Assembly: GCA_946408345.1 (NCBI GenBank) | Contig: CAMJRR010000009.1 | Location: 1-64,000, forward strand | Direction: 5' to 3' | DNA from: an uncultured Bacteroidales bacterium | Lineage (GTDB): Bacteria; Bacteroidota; Bacteroidia; Bacteroidales; F082 | DNA length: 64,000 nt | Shown here: positions 1-7,696 of the stretch, one piece after another | How the letters are laid out: the number at the start of each line of letters is the position of its first letter | Numbering within the stretch: position 1 is the stretch's first letter | Notes under the pieces: generated by a model | The model's input: the letters and a program-made list of their open reading frames with translations, nothing else | Database searches by the model: none | Told to the model about the DNA's origin: nothing | Position numbers and translations under genes: made by a program

Positions 1-215
<215 letters not shown>

Positions 216-230
216 TTAGTGTTGAATTGA

Positions 231-262
231 GTGGGGACGGCCAATGGTTGTCCCCGCTTTTT
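231..262 (+). terminator. Rho-independent terminator after rpoC
   Basis: A GC-rich stem GTGGGGAC / GTCCCCGC (one G-T wobble) closes a loop of about 12 nt and is followed by a run of T, 16 nt after the rpoC stop codon. Confidence 0.85.
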
Positions 263-271
263 AATAAGTAG

Positions 272-430
272 ATGAGCAAATTTAGTTTTCAAATAGAACA
301 TTCTTACTATGACTTGTGACAATGACCGCTTTAACGAAGCCAAGAAGCTTCTACAATAAATAAAAGCGGTCATGGTCATAGTCAATGGTCATACTTGAAA
401 ACTAAACAAACATAAACTATAGTTTTGAAC
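272..430. repeat. Dispersed palindromic element, copy A
   Basis: The outer arms at 281-292 and 395-406 are a perfect 12-bp inverted repeat (TTTAGTTTTCAA / TTGAAAACTAAA). The inner arms around 321-332 and 363-373 (ATGACCGCTTT / AAAGCGGTCAT) are also complementary, giving a ~126-bp hairpin. The left end ATGAGCAAATTTAGTTT recurs exactly at 53003 and the right end TAGTTTTGAAC recurs at 53112. The inner arms recur at 17734-17808. The right end carries TAGTTTTG at 420-427, a match to the Bacteroidetes -7 box, just upstream of the DUF3467 gene. Confidence 0.7.
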
Positions 431-449
431 AGTTACTTACAATAACATT

Positions 450-761
450 ATGGAAAACAATAATCAGAAAAACCAATTGAATATCGAAATCAGCGACGAG
501 GTTGCTGAAGGCAAATACTCCAATCTCGCCATCATCACCCACTCGCCTAATGAGTTTATTGTCGACTTCGCCCAGATGATGCCTGGTACGCCCAAGGCAA
601 AAGTCCGCTCAAGAGTGATTTTGAACCCATTGAATGCCAAACGTTTGTACAAGGCTTTGGCCGACAATATCGCCAAATATGAGCAGCAGTTTGGCACCAT
701 TCAGGACTTGGGTAGCAATGTCGCCCAGTTCCCGATAGGCACACCTACTGCACAAGCTTGA
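450..761 (+). CDS. DUF3467 family protein
   Basis: This is a 103-residue cytoplasmic protein. Its core (ISDEVAEGKYSNLAIITHS, EFIVDFAQMMPG, AKVRSRVILNP) matches the small DUF3467 family that is often found just downstream of rpoBC in Bacteroidetes. No catalytic motif or membrane segment is visible and the function is unknown. The ATG at 450 directly follows repeat copy A, whose TAGTTTTG box (420-427) may serve as its -7 element; the rpoC terminator separates it from rpoC transcription. The C-terminus is rich in Ala, Thr and Pro. The family call is fairly secure. Confidence 0.85.
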   Translation: MENNNQKNQLNIEISDEVAEGKYSNLAIITHSPNEFIVDFAQMMPGTPKAKVRSRVILNPLNAKRLYKALADNIAKYEQQFGTIQDLGSNVAQFPIGTPTAQA

Positions 762-781
762 TCAACATCACGTGTCAATAT

Positions 782-832
782 GAAATCGATCGTCTATGTC
801 ATTCCCTCGGGAATCTATAGGCGGTCGATTTC
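782..832. other. Long two-part hairpin between DUF3467 and esterase genes
   Basis: The 16-nt arms GAAATCGATCGTCTAT / ATAGGCGGTCGATTTC pair with only G-U exceptions and enclose a second small hairpin (ATTCC...GGAAT). No T-run follows, so it is not a canonical terminator. It could be a symmetric terminator, an mRNA processing site or a small REP-like palindrome. Confidence 0.6.
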
Positions 833-856
833 GTAAATATAAGCATCTGTAATGCA

Positions 857-1666
857 ATGAAACATGTCCTCTTTTTACTGCTAGCGTTGATGGTCGGTCC
901 TCTTTTGTTGGCTCAAGAAAACGAAAGTCAGTTGCCCGATACAAGCCTGTTTGAGGCCTGTCGCCATATCGAAGGCAATGATATGCTTCCTTATCGGCTC
1001 TATCGCTCGCAGAAAGCTGATATGATAACAGAAGCCTTGCCTTTAGTCATTTTTTTGCACGGTGCTGGAGAACGCGGCAACGACAATTGTGTGCAGTTGA
1101 AGCATTGCATCAAATATTTCCTTGACGACACCGTGACATGCCGTTATCCTTTTTTGTTGATGGTTCCGCAGTGCCCAAATGACAGGCGATGGGTGAATAC
1201 GGATTGGAGCCTACCTGAGCATATGATGGACAGCATTCCTACAACAGAATTGCGTGGCGTGATGGCCGTGCTTGACAGCTTAGTTGATGCTCGTGCCGTG
1301 GATTCGACTCAAGTTTACATTTGCGGCATTTCTATGGGAGGTTTTGGCACTTGGGATGCCTTGCAGCGTTGGCCGGAGAAGTTTGCGGCGGCTATTGCCA
1401 TCTGCGGTGGGGGAGACCCAGCATGCGCCGAGGCCATAAAGGACATTCCTGTATATGTTTTTCACGGTTTGCTTGATGGCGTGGTTATGCCTTGGCGGAG
1501 CATACAGATGTATGAAGCACTGCAAGAAGTCGGCAACAAAGAGGCCGTTCTTGTCACTTATCCGGAATTGGGGCATGGATGTTGGGATGAGGCATTTTCT
1601 ACGAAGGGGTTGTTTGAGTGGATGTTTGGGAAGAAACGGGTAGTTTCTTCTGATTTACGGGATTGA
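857..1666 (+). CDS. Secreted alpha/beta-hydrolase (esterase / PHB-depolymerase-like)
   Basis: This 269-residue protein begins with a cleavable signal peptide (hydrophobic residues 4-18, ending LLAQ). FLHGAGERGND (66-76) is an oxyanion-hole segment. GISMGG supplies the nucleophile Ser159; probable triad partners are Asp207 (HGLLDG) and His240 (LGHGCW). The layout matches the predicted-peptidase/CE1-like esterases of Bacteroidetes, which act on ester bonds in the periplasm or outside the cell, for example on plant-polymer side chains. No T9SS C-terminal domain is present. The true substrate cannot be told from sequence. The gene is monocistronic, between a hairpin and an AT-rich gap. Confidence 0.8.
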   Translation: MKHVLFLLLALMVGPLLLAQENESQLPDTSLFEACRHIEGNDMLPYRLYRSQKADMITEALPLVIFLHGAGERGNDNCVQLKHCIKYFLDDTVTCRYPFLLMVPQCPNDRRWVNTDWSLPEHMMDSIPTTELRGVMAVLDSLVDARAVDSTQVYICGISMGGFGTWDALQRWPEKFAAAIAICGGGDPACAEAIKDIPVYVFHGLLDGVVMPWRSIQMYEALQEVGNKEAVLVTYPELGHGCWDEAFSTKGLFEWMFGKKRVVSSDLRD

Positions 1667-2123
1667 TTAGCAATTTAGTATTCAGTTTTTTTTGTGTGCC
1701 AAGACACAGTTGCCGTGTCATGACAACAAAGGCAATACCTTTCAGCCATTCGCCCAACCTAGCCAATGTTTGGCGTTACCGGTTTTAGGACCTAGTAGCC
1801 ATGTCATGCCGACGTGGGTTTGTGCGATGGCGGGCATCTATGGCTGCGGTATACAGGAATCCGCCCATCTCAATATGAAAACCCAACATTGCATATCGGG
1901 GTGGGGTAGGGGTGTCCCTTCGGGACTTTGGCAATGACGGCCACAAGACAAACGCTTCGCTGGGGGCGGAACTCCTTGAAGGGTTGGGATTGGTGGAATG
2001 ACTACCGGCAAGAAGTCAAAAGCTAGAATTCGGAAAGATAAATCGTGAATTTGCAAAAATTTTGCAAATCTGGTAGTTTTCTTTCGGGTTTTGGAAAGAT
2101 AACTGGAAATGAGGGATTGGCGG
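1667..2123. other. Gene-free stretch before the rloAB module
   Basis: No credible gene is present. The stretch holds a small hairpin (GACAC...GTGTC near 1704-1720), the direct-repeat copy at 1863-1935 with similarity extending to about 1980, and AT-rich sequence up to the rloB stop codon. Confidence 0.6.
1863..1935. repeat. Direct repeat bounding the rloAB module, left copy
   Basis: This copy begins GCCCATCTCAATAT and shares an uninterrupted 26-bp core (1886-1911) with the copy at 4207-4273 in the same orientation. It ends in a small GTCCC-TTC-GGGAC hairpin. Weaker similarity continues to about 1980 (GCTTCG-TGGGG-GCGGAAC). The two copies lie on either side of rloA-rloB. Confidence 0.8.
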
Positions 2124-2750
2124 TTAGAGGTATTTGTTAAGCTCAACAACCAGTTTTTGGACTGTTGTGGACGACTCTTCTTGGGCTGGGTTCCCGTGGA
2201 AAATTTCTGCCAGTATTGCATCGGCATTGTCGATGGCTTGTCGCTGACGGCTTAGAAGAATTCGATACATCAATGCACCAAAACCTTTTATTTTACTATA
2301 AGGCATCTCTATCAGCTTTGACAGCATATCGGGATATTGGTTGCGGTGAATGGCACCCGTGTACCTATTGAAATGCAGGAGGAACCAATAATCAAAGGCT
2401 TGGTTGCTATATGCCACCCGAAAGCCGTTGTTTTTGGCCAATAGAATGGCTTGATTGAAGTCGTTGTCAGAATAGTCGTCTTTATCGAACACTACCCAAC
2501 ATTGATCATAGGAATGCTTTTTTGCTTTTTCGGCCTCACGAATGCTGATGGCTTTGTTGACCAGCGACACTGTGTTCATTCCTTGACCGACAGTCTTGAT
2601 GGTTGCCGCGGTCATGCGGAACGCCTTGAAATAGTCAGGTTCGGTGTTCTCCCCTTCGCAAACAATGAGGAAGGATTGCTTGATCACCCTCACGCCCATC
2701 CGACGTGACAGATTGGATTTACGATGGTCTTTCTTTTGCTTCTTACTCAT
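2124..2750 (-). CDS. rloB: RloB-like protein (TOPRIM-like partner of RloA)
   Basis: This 208-residue protein has the RloB family hallmarks in order: a basic N-terminus, the acidic motif VCEGENTEPDYF (30-41), VFDKDDY (87-93) and SNQAFDYWFLLHF (115-127). The conserved Glu and the DxD residues suggest a TOPRIM-like metal-dependent nuclease or effector fold. RloA-RloB pairs are known next to restriction-modification loci and resemble the lactococcal AbiL abortive-infection pair. The ATG overlaps the rloA stop in an ATGA, so the two are translationally coupled. The role as a phage-defence effector is inferred from the family. Confidence 0.85.
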   Translation of the reverse strand: MSKKQKKDHRKSNLSRRMGVRVIKQSFLIVCEGENTEPDYFKAFRMTAATIKTVGQGMNTVSLVNKAISIREAEKAKKHSYDQCWVVFDKDDYSDNDFNQAILLAKNNGFRVAYSNQAFDYWFLLHFNRYTGAIHRNQYPDMLSKLIEMPYSKIKGFGALMYRILLSRQRQAIDNADAILAEIFHGNPAQEESSTTVQKLVVELNKYL

Positions 2751-3964
2751 TGCCTGGAGGAATTAAAGATGGATTCCATTTCACCAATAAGGGGCGTTGC
2801 ACCATACTTGCCTAAAAGATAATCCTTTTCGAAGGGCGAAGTGCTACGCACCTTGTATTCTACCAAGGAGTAAAGCTCTGTAGCCCCGAAACTGTCCTTT
2901 TGGGTAAACCAGACCTGATCCCTGCGGAAAAGTCCGGCACTGAGCAGGTAAGTGTCGTGAGCCGTAAACAGCAGCTGGGCTCCTTTGGGATTCGTTTGGG
3001 CATCGTTGAACAGAGCGATGATTTTCTTGACGAGCAAGGGATGGAGCTTTGAATCAAGCTCATCGATTACCACGCGCTTGCCGTTATCCAACGCATCGAT
3101 GATAGGATATGCCAGTGAGAAATATTTTATGGTGCCTTCCGACTCATTATGGTTGAAGGCGAAAGAAACATTGTTCACCTCACGGCCTTCGTCGTCATAC
3201 TGGCGATGGGAACTGACAATACGGTTGTCGAGCTTTATAATATTTTCGATGCCAAGGTCAGCATACCTGGCAAACGACGTGATGCGTTCGCGGAGGGTTT
3301 CGTCGTCGAGGTGCTTGATGGCGTTTTGCCAAAGGGCTTCATCCTCGGAGCAGAAAAGCACCTGTGTATCGCCCAGCCAATGAAGTACACTGACGGCAAT
3401 AGTTTCGTTGAACTGGGCGGCGGTTGAAAGCAGCAGGGCGTTGCTGCGCACCATCTTTTTTCCAACCAGTTCCAGCAGCAGTTGATTCTTGGGGTGTACC
3501 GTAGTGGTGTCGCCTTCGCGGTAGAACACTTCCACTTCCTTTGCCCGTTTTTTGCAGACACGCCTGTAGAGCCATTCCTCCTTCACCGATTTGCTGTCCA
3601 CCTCGAAGCCATAGCGATAGATGTACTCGCCATCGGTGAAGGTGGCCTCCAGTGCTGTAGGCTCATCGATTGAAGTGGCATTCAGGCGGAAGTTCTCCAC
3701 GTCGATTGATTCACCCACCTGACTATCCTTGAACGAGTCAGTAATGAAACGCTTATAAAACGCAAAGGCTTTGAGTACATTGGATTTGCCTGATGCATTG
3801 GCTCCATAGATAACGGCAGTCCTAACCAGGGAAATATCGGTGTCGGCGAGTTCAAACAAATCGTTTGGCTCGGTGAAAGACTCCTTGAGGGGTGTGGCAA
3901 TAAAGGACAGTTTCAGCTCGTCCTTAATTGACAGGAAATTGGTGGCACAAAATTCAAGAATCAT
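2747..3964 (-). CDS. rloA: RloA-like AAA family ATPase (ABC/SMC-type)
   Basis: From the ATG at 3964 (405 residues, starting MILEFCATNFLSIKDELKLSF-like) the motifs are: Walker A GANASGKS (54-61), a signature-like segment SEGTIKYFSL, Walker B VVIDELDSKLHP (about 298-309) and the switch His in FTAHDTYLL (about 333-341). This is the AAA_21-type ATPase with a long insert seen in RloA, AbiLi and the PARIS and OLD families, usually a sensor that controls a partner nuclease. A longer reading with TTG at 3988 exists, but a -7 box (TATTTTTG, 3996-4003) sits directly before it and family members start at the MILEF-type sequence. Confidence 0.87.
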   Translation of the reverse strand: MILEFCATNFLSIKDELKLSFIATPLKESFTEPNDLFELADTDISLVRTAVIYGANASGKSNVLKAFAFYKRFITDSFKDSQVGESIDVENFRLNATSIDEPTALEATFTDGEYIYRYGFEVDSKSVKEEWLYRRVCKKRAKEVEVFYREGDTTTVHPKNQLLLELVGKKMVRSNALLLSTAAQFNETIAVSVLHWLGDTQVLFCSEDEALWQNAIKHLDDETLRERITSFARYADLGIENIIKLDNRIVSSHRQYDDEGREVNNVSFAFNHNESEGTIKYFSLAYPIIDALDNGKRVVIDELDSKLHPLLVKKIIALFNDAQTNPKGAQLLFTAHDTYLLSAGLFRRDQVWFTQKDSFGATELYSLVEYKVRSTSPFEKDYLLGKYGATPLIGEMESIFNSSRQ

Positions 3965-3995
3965 ACTTTTAACTTCAATATTTGTCAATTTTCTG

Positions 3996-4003
3996 CAAAA
4001 ATA
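3996..4003 (-). promoter_or_regulatory. Predicted -7 box for rloAB
   Basis: On the minus strand TATTTTTG matches TAnnTTTG, about 32 nt upstream of the chosen ATG. No good TTTG lies at the usual distance upstream. Confidence 0.5.
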
Positions 4004-4206
4004 GAACTTTTCTTTTGAAAACTGCCAAGAAAACTAAAAAATTATACAAAATAGTTGAGAGTTGGTCAGTTGTGAAAAACGGAGCATAGCCCCAGTATTG
4101 ACGCAAAATCTGTTCGATTTTGGTGTCTAGGTATCGTTCCAAAATAACTAGAAGTGAAACCTGCTGACACCTTACATAAAACAGGAACGACAACATTTAA
4201 AGGTAT

Positions 4207-4273
4207 GCCCATCTCAATATAAAAACCCGACATTGCATATCGGGGTGGGGTAGGGTCGTCCCATTGGGACTTG
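4207..4273. repeat. Direct repeat bounding the rloAB module, right copy
   Basis: Same orientation as 1863-1935, with the identical 26-bp core at 4230-4255, followed by a GTCCC-ATT-GGGAC hairpin. Similarity resumes near 4348-4375 (GCTTCGGTGGGGTGCGGAAC). The segment 3989-4378 contains no gene apart from this repeat and the rloA promoter. Confidence 0.8.
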
Positions 4274-4378
4274 GATTGACGCATAGTCATCGTCTGTGTC
4301 CCGCAGACGGCGGTGGGTGGTGCCTGATGGGGATGCTGTTAAGCTCAAGCAAAGGCTTCGGTGGGGTGCGGAACGGTT

Positions 4379-7300
4379 CTAATACAATTTATCAGACAAA
4401 TATTGAAGGAGCTGGCTGAAATAATTGTTTCTGTTGTCGTTATATGAAGTATAATTTCGGGATGTGATATAGAACCACATGTATAAATCAGAATCATCTT
4501 CTTTTTTTGGAGTGCGATTATTGCCCTCTACAAACTTCTTGTAAAGGTTGCAATTGTGAAGAAAATTATATTCTGTCATGTTGTGAGGATAATGCACTAG
4601 TTCTTTTTCGAGGGCATCAATTTTGAGAATTTCTTCTGAAGTCAGTTCTGTTAGTTGGCTGGCTTTCATATACCATCGATAAAGAAATCCTTCAAATCCT
4701 TGGCCAGCAGCAGGGAACCTTTTGTTGTTTATAACAAAACCTTTGAATGACTGTAAACAATCATCGAATGATCGAGGCATCAAAATATAGTCTTCATCAT
4801 ATTTTGCATTAGGTTGACCAATATAATCGCCAAAGAAAAGTATCAGTTCTCCCGTTGATGTTGTTTGTCTGATGATTGATGATATGCTTTTTTCGTTAGA
4901 ATCCGGCCTTTTTCCCATAACGAGTTTAGTCAGGTCATCTATATGGATTGGTTTTATTGATTTCTTTACAAATTGAATAGCTAATTCTCGGATACTGCCA
5001 TTAGATTCTCCCCACTCCTTTAGACCCCAATACGATGATTTCCCATAAGAAATAATTCTTGGGTCACTTGCAAGAAAGCGGGTAAGTTGCGAAGAACTAG
5101 ATAAATTGCAACGAAGCCCTTTCTCTTCACATGCTTCTTTTAGTCGTTTGAATAATTCGTCACGATGTAACCTTGTTCTCCAAATGGATAGTATTTCATA
5201 TAACTTATCGCTGTAATCAATCGTATTTGCTTTAAGAACCACATCGTCATTAACGACATTTGCATGACAAACACCTTTAAACAGCTCTTTCAATATACAT
5301 ATTAAAGAAGTCTTGTACTCATTAGATAAATGCCCCAATTGATTCCAATTATCATCTCTTTTAGCATCCGAGATTTGCCCAAATACACTGGATGAACGAG
5401 CCTTTCTGTTCCAATAGTCTTCGTTATCCACAAATAACTTTTCAATTGAGAGAATAATATCGTTTGTGGTTTTTTCCTTTTGTAAACGATTTATTTCTGC
5501 CAATGCTTTATTAAACTTGAAAGAAGTAAAACGTCTATCAATTACTATTGGAGAGTTTAGGTCATAGTATCCTTTTTTTTCAGGAGGGCAATATGGAACT
5601 AAACTGTTGTTAGACGAATCGATCCATAAAGGGAGATGACCCCAAAACTGTAATAAGACTTTGAATGTGGATAAATTAATATGAGAAAGTAATTCGGTTC
5701 GGTGTTTATGCTCTTCTTCAGACGATGCTCTTTCACGGATATAATTATTCAAGAAGTACTTTTCTTGTGAAATCATCATTTCAATTTTCCGCCATGTATT
5801 GTCCTCGCCTTCGTTACCAAAAATTGAAATGGGGATATCGTTCACACAGTATAAATTCCAATCTTTATGCTCGCAAAGCTTTTTGAGATGGGGATTCGTT
5901 CTAACCTTTTTTGGCACCTCGTCATACGACCATCTAACAAGTTGTTTAGTCAACTCGTCTATTCCTTCTTTAGGCCTTATTATTCCATAATATTCTTCAA
6001 ACGCGACAAAATCAAGCAAGTCGAGAGAAGACCATATGTAACTGAGAAGAATGTAAACCATTGGCCAATGCCCATGCTTGTCATTAAAATGTCTGACAAA
6101 CTCATAATCCTCATTGCAGATGTATTCTTTAATTGAATCGACTACGGGTTTTTCTGATTGCGGAGTCATGAACGAAGCCAAAACACTAAGTTCATCTGTC
6201 GTTTTTTGTCCACCAAGCTTTAGGTCTTTTAAGGAAAATGTTGGTTTACTTGTTTTTTCTATAAAATCGTTATAGCTTTCAAAACCGTTTTCTAATAATA
6301 GACTTATTGCTATAGGGGAGATGCGCTTTCTCCAAGGGATGAACATTTCAATTATTGCTAATTGCGACAATAAAGACTCTTGTATTTGTGACGATTTGGA
6401 TGGGACTTCTTGCTTATTGGTTTTTTGTGATAAAAACTTTTCTATCTGTAAGCTCGTAATTGATTCTGGAATGCCAAGCTTTTTCTTTGCTGATTCAATA
6501 AATTGTTCGATTTCAAATGCAGTTCCACTCCCGCAGCTTCGAATTGCTAACAGAACATTGCGGCTTAAGGGAAGTAGGTCTTTTATTGTTATTACATCTA
6601 TCAATAATAAACAGTTGAGGGCCCGTATGGACAGCCCTGAATCCGATAGTTTTGATAATAGAAAACTGGTCGTTTCATCTGACTTCAAAGCATTGTTTTC
6701 TAATTGTGAATGTAGCCAAATTAAAACTGCAGCCATCATTCTAAGATCATCTACAGTTTTTTGTTCGCAATGTTTTATTCCTTTAAAAGAGAAAGTTGGT
6801 TTACAAATTTCTTCTACAAACTTATCAAAACTCGTACACCCATTTTTCATTAATACTTCAATATACCATACCGGGAGGCGGTCTAACCATTGAACGAAGA
6901 GTTTATCACTTGATTCAAGGTTAGATGATGGGGCATCTTTAAACTTTGACCTGATGGGCAAATACTCCACTTGTATTTCTGGATGAGGCAATTCAATGTC
7001 TTCCAGCCCAATTTGTTGTAGAAGTAAGGTAGGGCGATGCGTTTCTTGGCGAGCCAATTTAGGTTTGTCTATCAGAAGGACTTTGGAGGGTTCTTCTTGC
7101 TGCGTGAGAGTTTGTTGTAGTTGTGGAGCTAAATTGGATTTAGTTTGATGTGATTTGAAAGTAGTACATAACTTAGTGAAGATACCACCTAAGTCATTTG
7201 CCTTAAGTCTAACGCCCTTTGTATAACCATCCATAATGTATTTATAATCAGAATCTTCAAGCCAAATAAAAGCGTTTTCATACTTCAACAAATCATTTTG

Positions 7301-7696
7301 TCTCAGAAAACTGCGAATAGTAGGGGGCAGTTTAGAAACAAGATACATATAGTATTCTTGTAGGCTTCGATGTTTAGTTATCTCTTCATCGATACTTTTT
7401 ATGGTTACTTCATTATTGACTTTTTTTGTGGTCTTTTTGCCTGCTTTAACTACTGCTGTTGTTTTTTGAGTTGCGTCGTTCAACTGTGCTCTGGTAACAA
7501 TTTTTCTGAAAAACGAAACAGCTCGCAAATAAACGCCTTCTCTATATCTCCTTAATATGAATCCTTTTTCTTTATTTGTCAATGTTGGAGCAACCTTGTC
7601 CCATTTTGTCAACCCATATTTTTGCAAATATTTTCGGATGGATTCGCTTTGTTGGGCGATTAGCTTTTCGTAATATGCTTGAATACTCTCAGCCAT
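4379..7696 (-). CDS. Large multi-repeat protein, possible nucleic-acid-binding component of the HerA/GHKL/radical SAM operon
   Basis: This 1105-residue protein is not a family I can name. The N-terminus holds two copies of a ~60-residue helical unit (8-66 and 114-177; shared pattern IR-x2-L ... GV-x-L-x-A). After a Gln/Pro-rich linker come two copies of another unit (about 266-325 and 455-512; shared KPTFS-K and QKT-DEL/DDL). Between them lies an RpoA-CTD-like helix-hairpin-helix stretch (LSIRALNCLLLIDVITIKDL, 355-374). Residues ~845-955 look like two winged helices. The C-terminus (FVINNKRFPAAGQGFEGFL, LYKKFVEGNNRTPKKE) resembles helicase-associated repeats. It is the last gene of the operon and its first 8 bp overlap the radical SAM gene. 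A DNA- or RNA-binding role is inferred. Confidence 0.75.
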   Translation of the reverse strand: MAESIQAYYEKLIAQQSESIRKYLQKYGLTKWDKVAPTLTNKEKGFILRRYREGVYLRAVSFFRKIVTRAQLNDATQKTTAVVKAGKKTTKKVNNEVTIKSIDEEITKHRSLQEYYMYLVSKLPPTIRSFLRQNDLLKYENAFIWLEDSDYKYIMDGYTKGVRLKANDLGGIFTKLCTTFKSHQTKSNLAPQLQQTLTQQEEPSKVLLIDKPKLARQETHRPTLLLQQIGLEDIELPHPEIQVEYLPIRSKFKDAPSSNLESSDKLFVQWLDRLPVWYIEVLMKNGCTSFDKFVEEICKPTFSFKGIKHCEQKTVDDLRMMAAVLIWLHSQLENNALKSDETTSFLLSKLSDSGLSIRALNCLLLIDVITIKDLLPLSRNVLLAIRSCGSGTAFEIEQFIESAKKKLGIPESITSLQIEKFLSQKTNKQEVPSKSSQIQESLLSQLAIIEMFIPWRKRISPIAISLLLENGFESYNDFIEKTSKPTFSLKDLKLGGQKTTDELSVLASFMTPQSEKPVVDSIKEYICNEDYEFVRHFNDKHGHWPMVYILLSYIWSSLDLLDFVAFEEYYGIIRPKEGIDELTKQLVRWSYDEVPKKVRTNPHLKKLCEHKDWNLYCVNDIPISIFGNEGEDNTWRKIEMMISQEKYFLNNYIRERASSEEEHKHRTELLSHINLSTFKVLLQFWGHLPLWIDSSNNSLVPYCPPEKKGYYDLNSPIVIDRRFTSFKFNKALAEINRLQKEKTTNDIILSIEKLFVDNEDYWNRKARSSSVFGQISDAKRDDNWNQLGHLSNEYKTSLICILKELFKGVCHANVVNDDVVLKANTIDYSDKLYEILSIWRTRLHRDELFKRLKEACEEKGLRCNLSSSSQLTRFLASDPRIISYGKSSYWGLKEWGESNGSIRELAIQFVKKSIKPIHIDDLTKLVMGKRPDSNEKSISSIIRQTTSTGELILFFGDYIGQPNAKYDEDYILMPRSFDDCLQSFKGFVINNKRFPAAGQGFEGFLYRWYMKASQLTELTSEEILKIDALEKELVHYPHNMTEYNFLHNCNLYKKFVEGNNRTPKKEDDSDLYMWFYITSRNYTSYNDNRNNYFSQLLQYLSDKLY

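Noticed and set aside
1692..1937. Small ORF across the left rloAB repeat, and its counterpart near 4066-4290
   Set aside because: They exist only because the repeat is open; they have no start signals and no conserved protein pattern.
3965..3988. TTG start for rloA 24 bases upstream
   Set aside because: The -7 box lies immediately before it and family proteins begin at the ATG used here.
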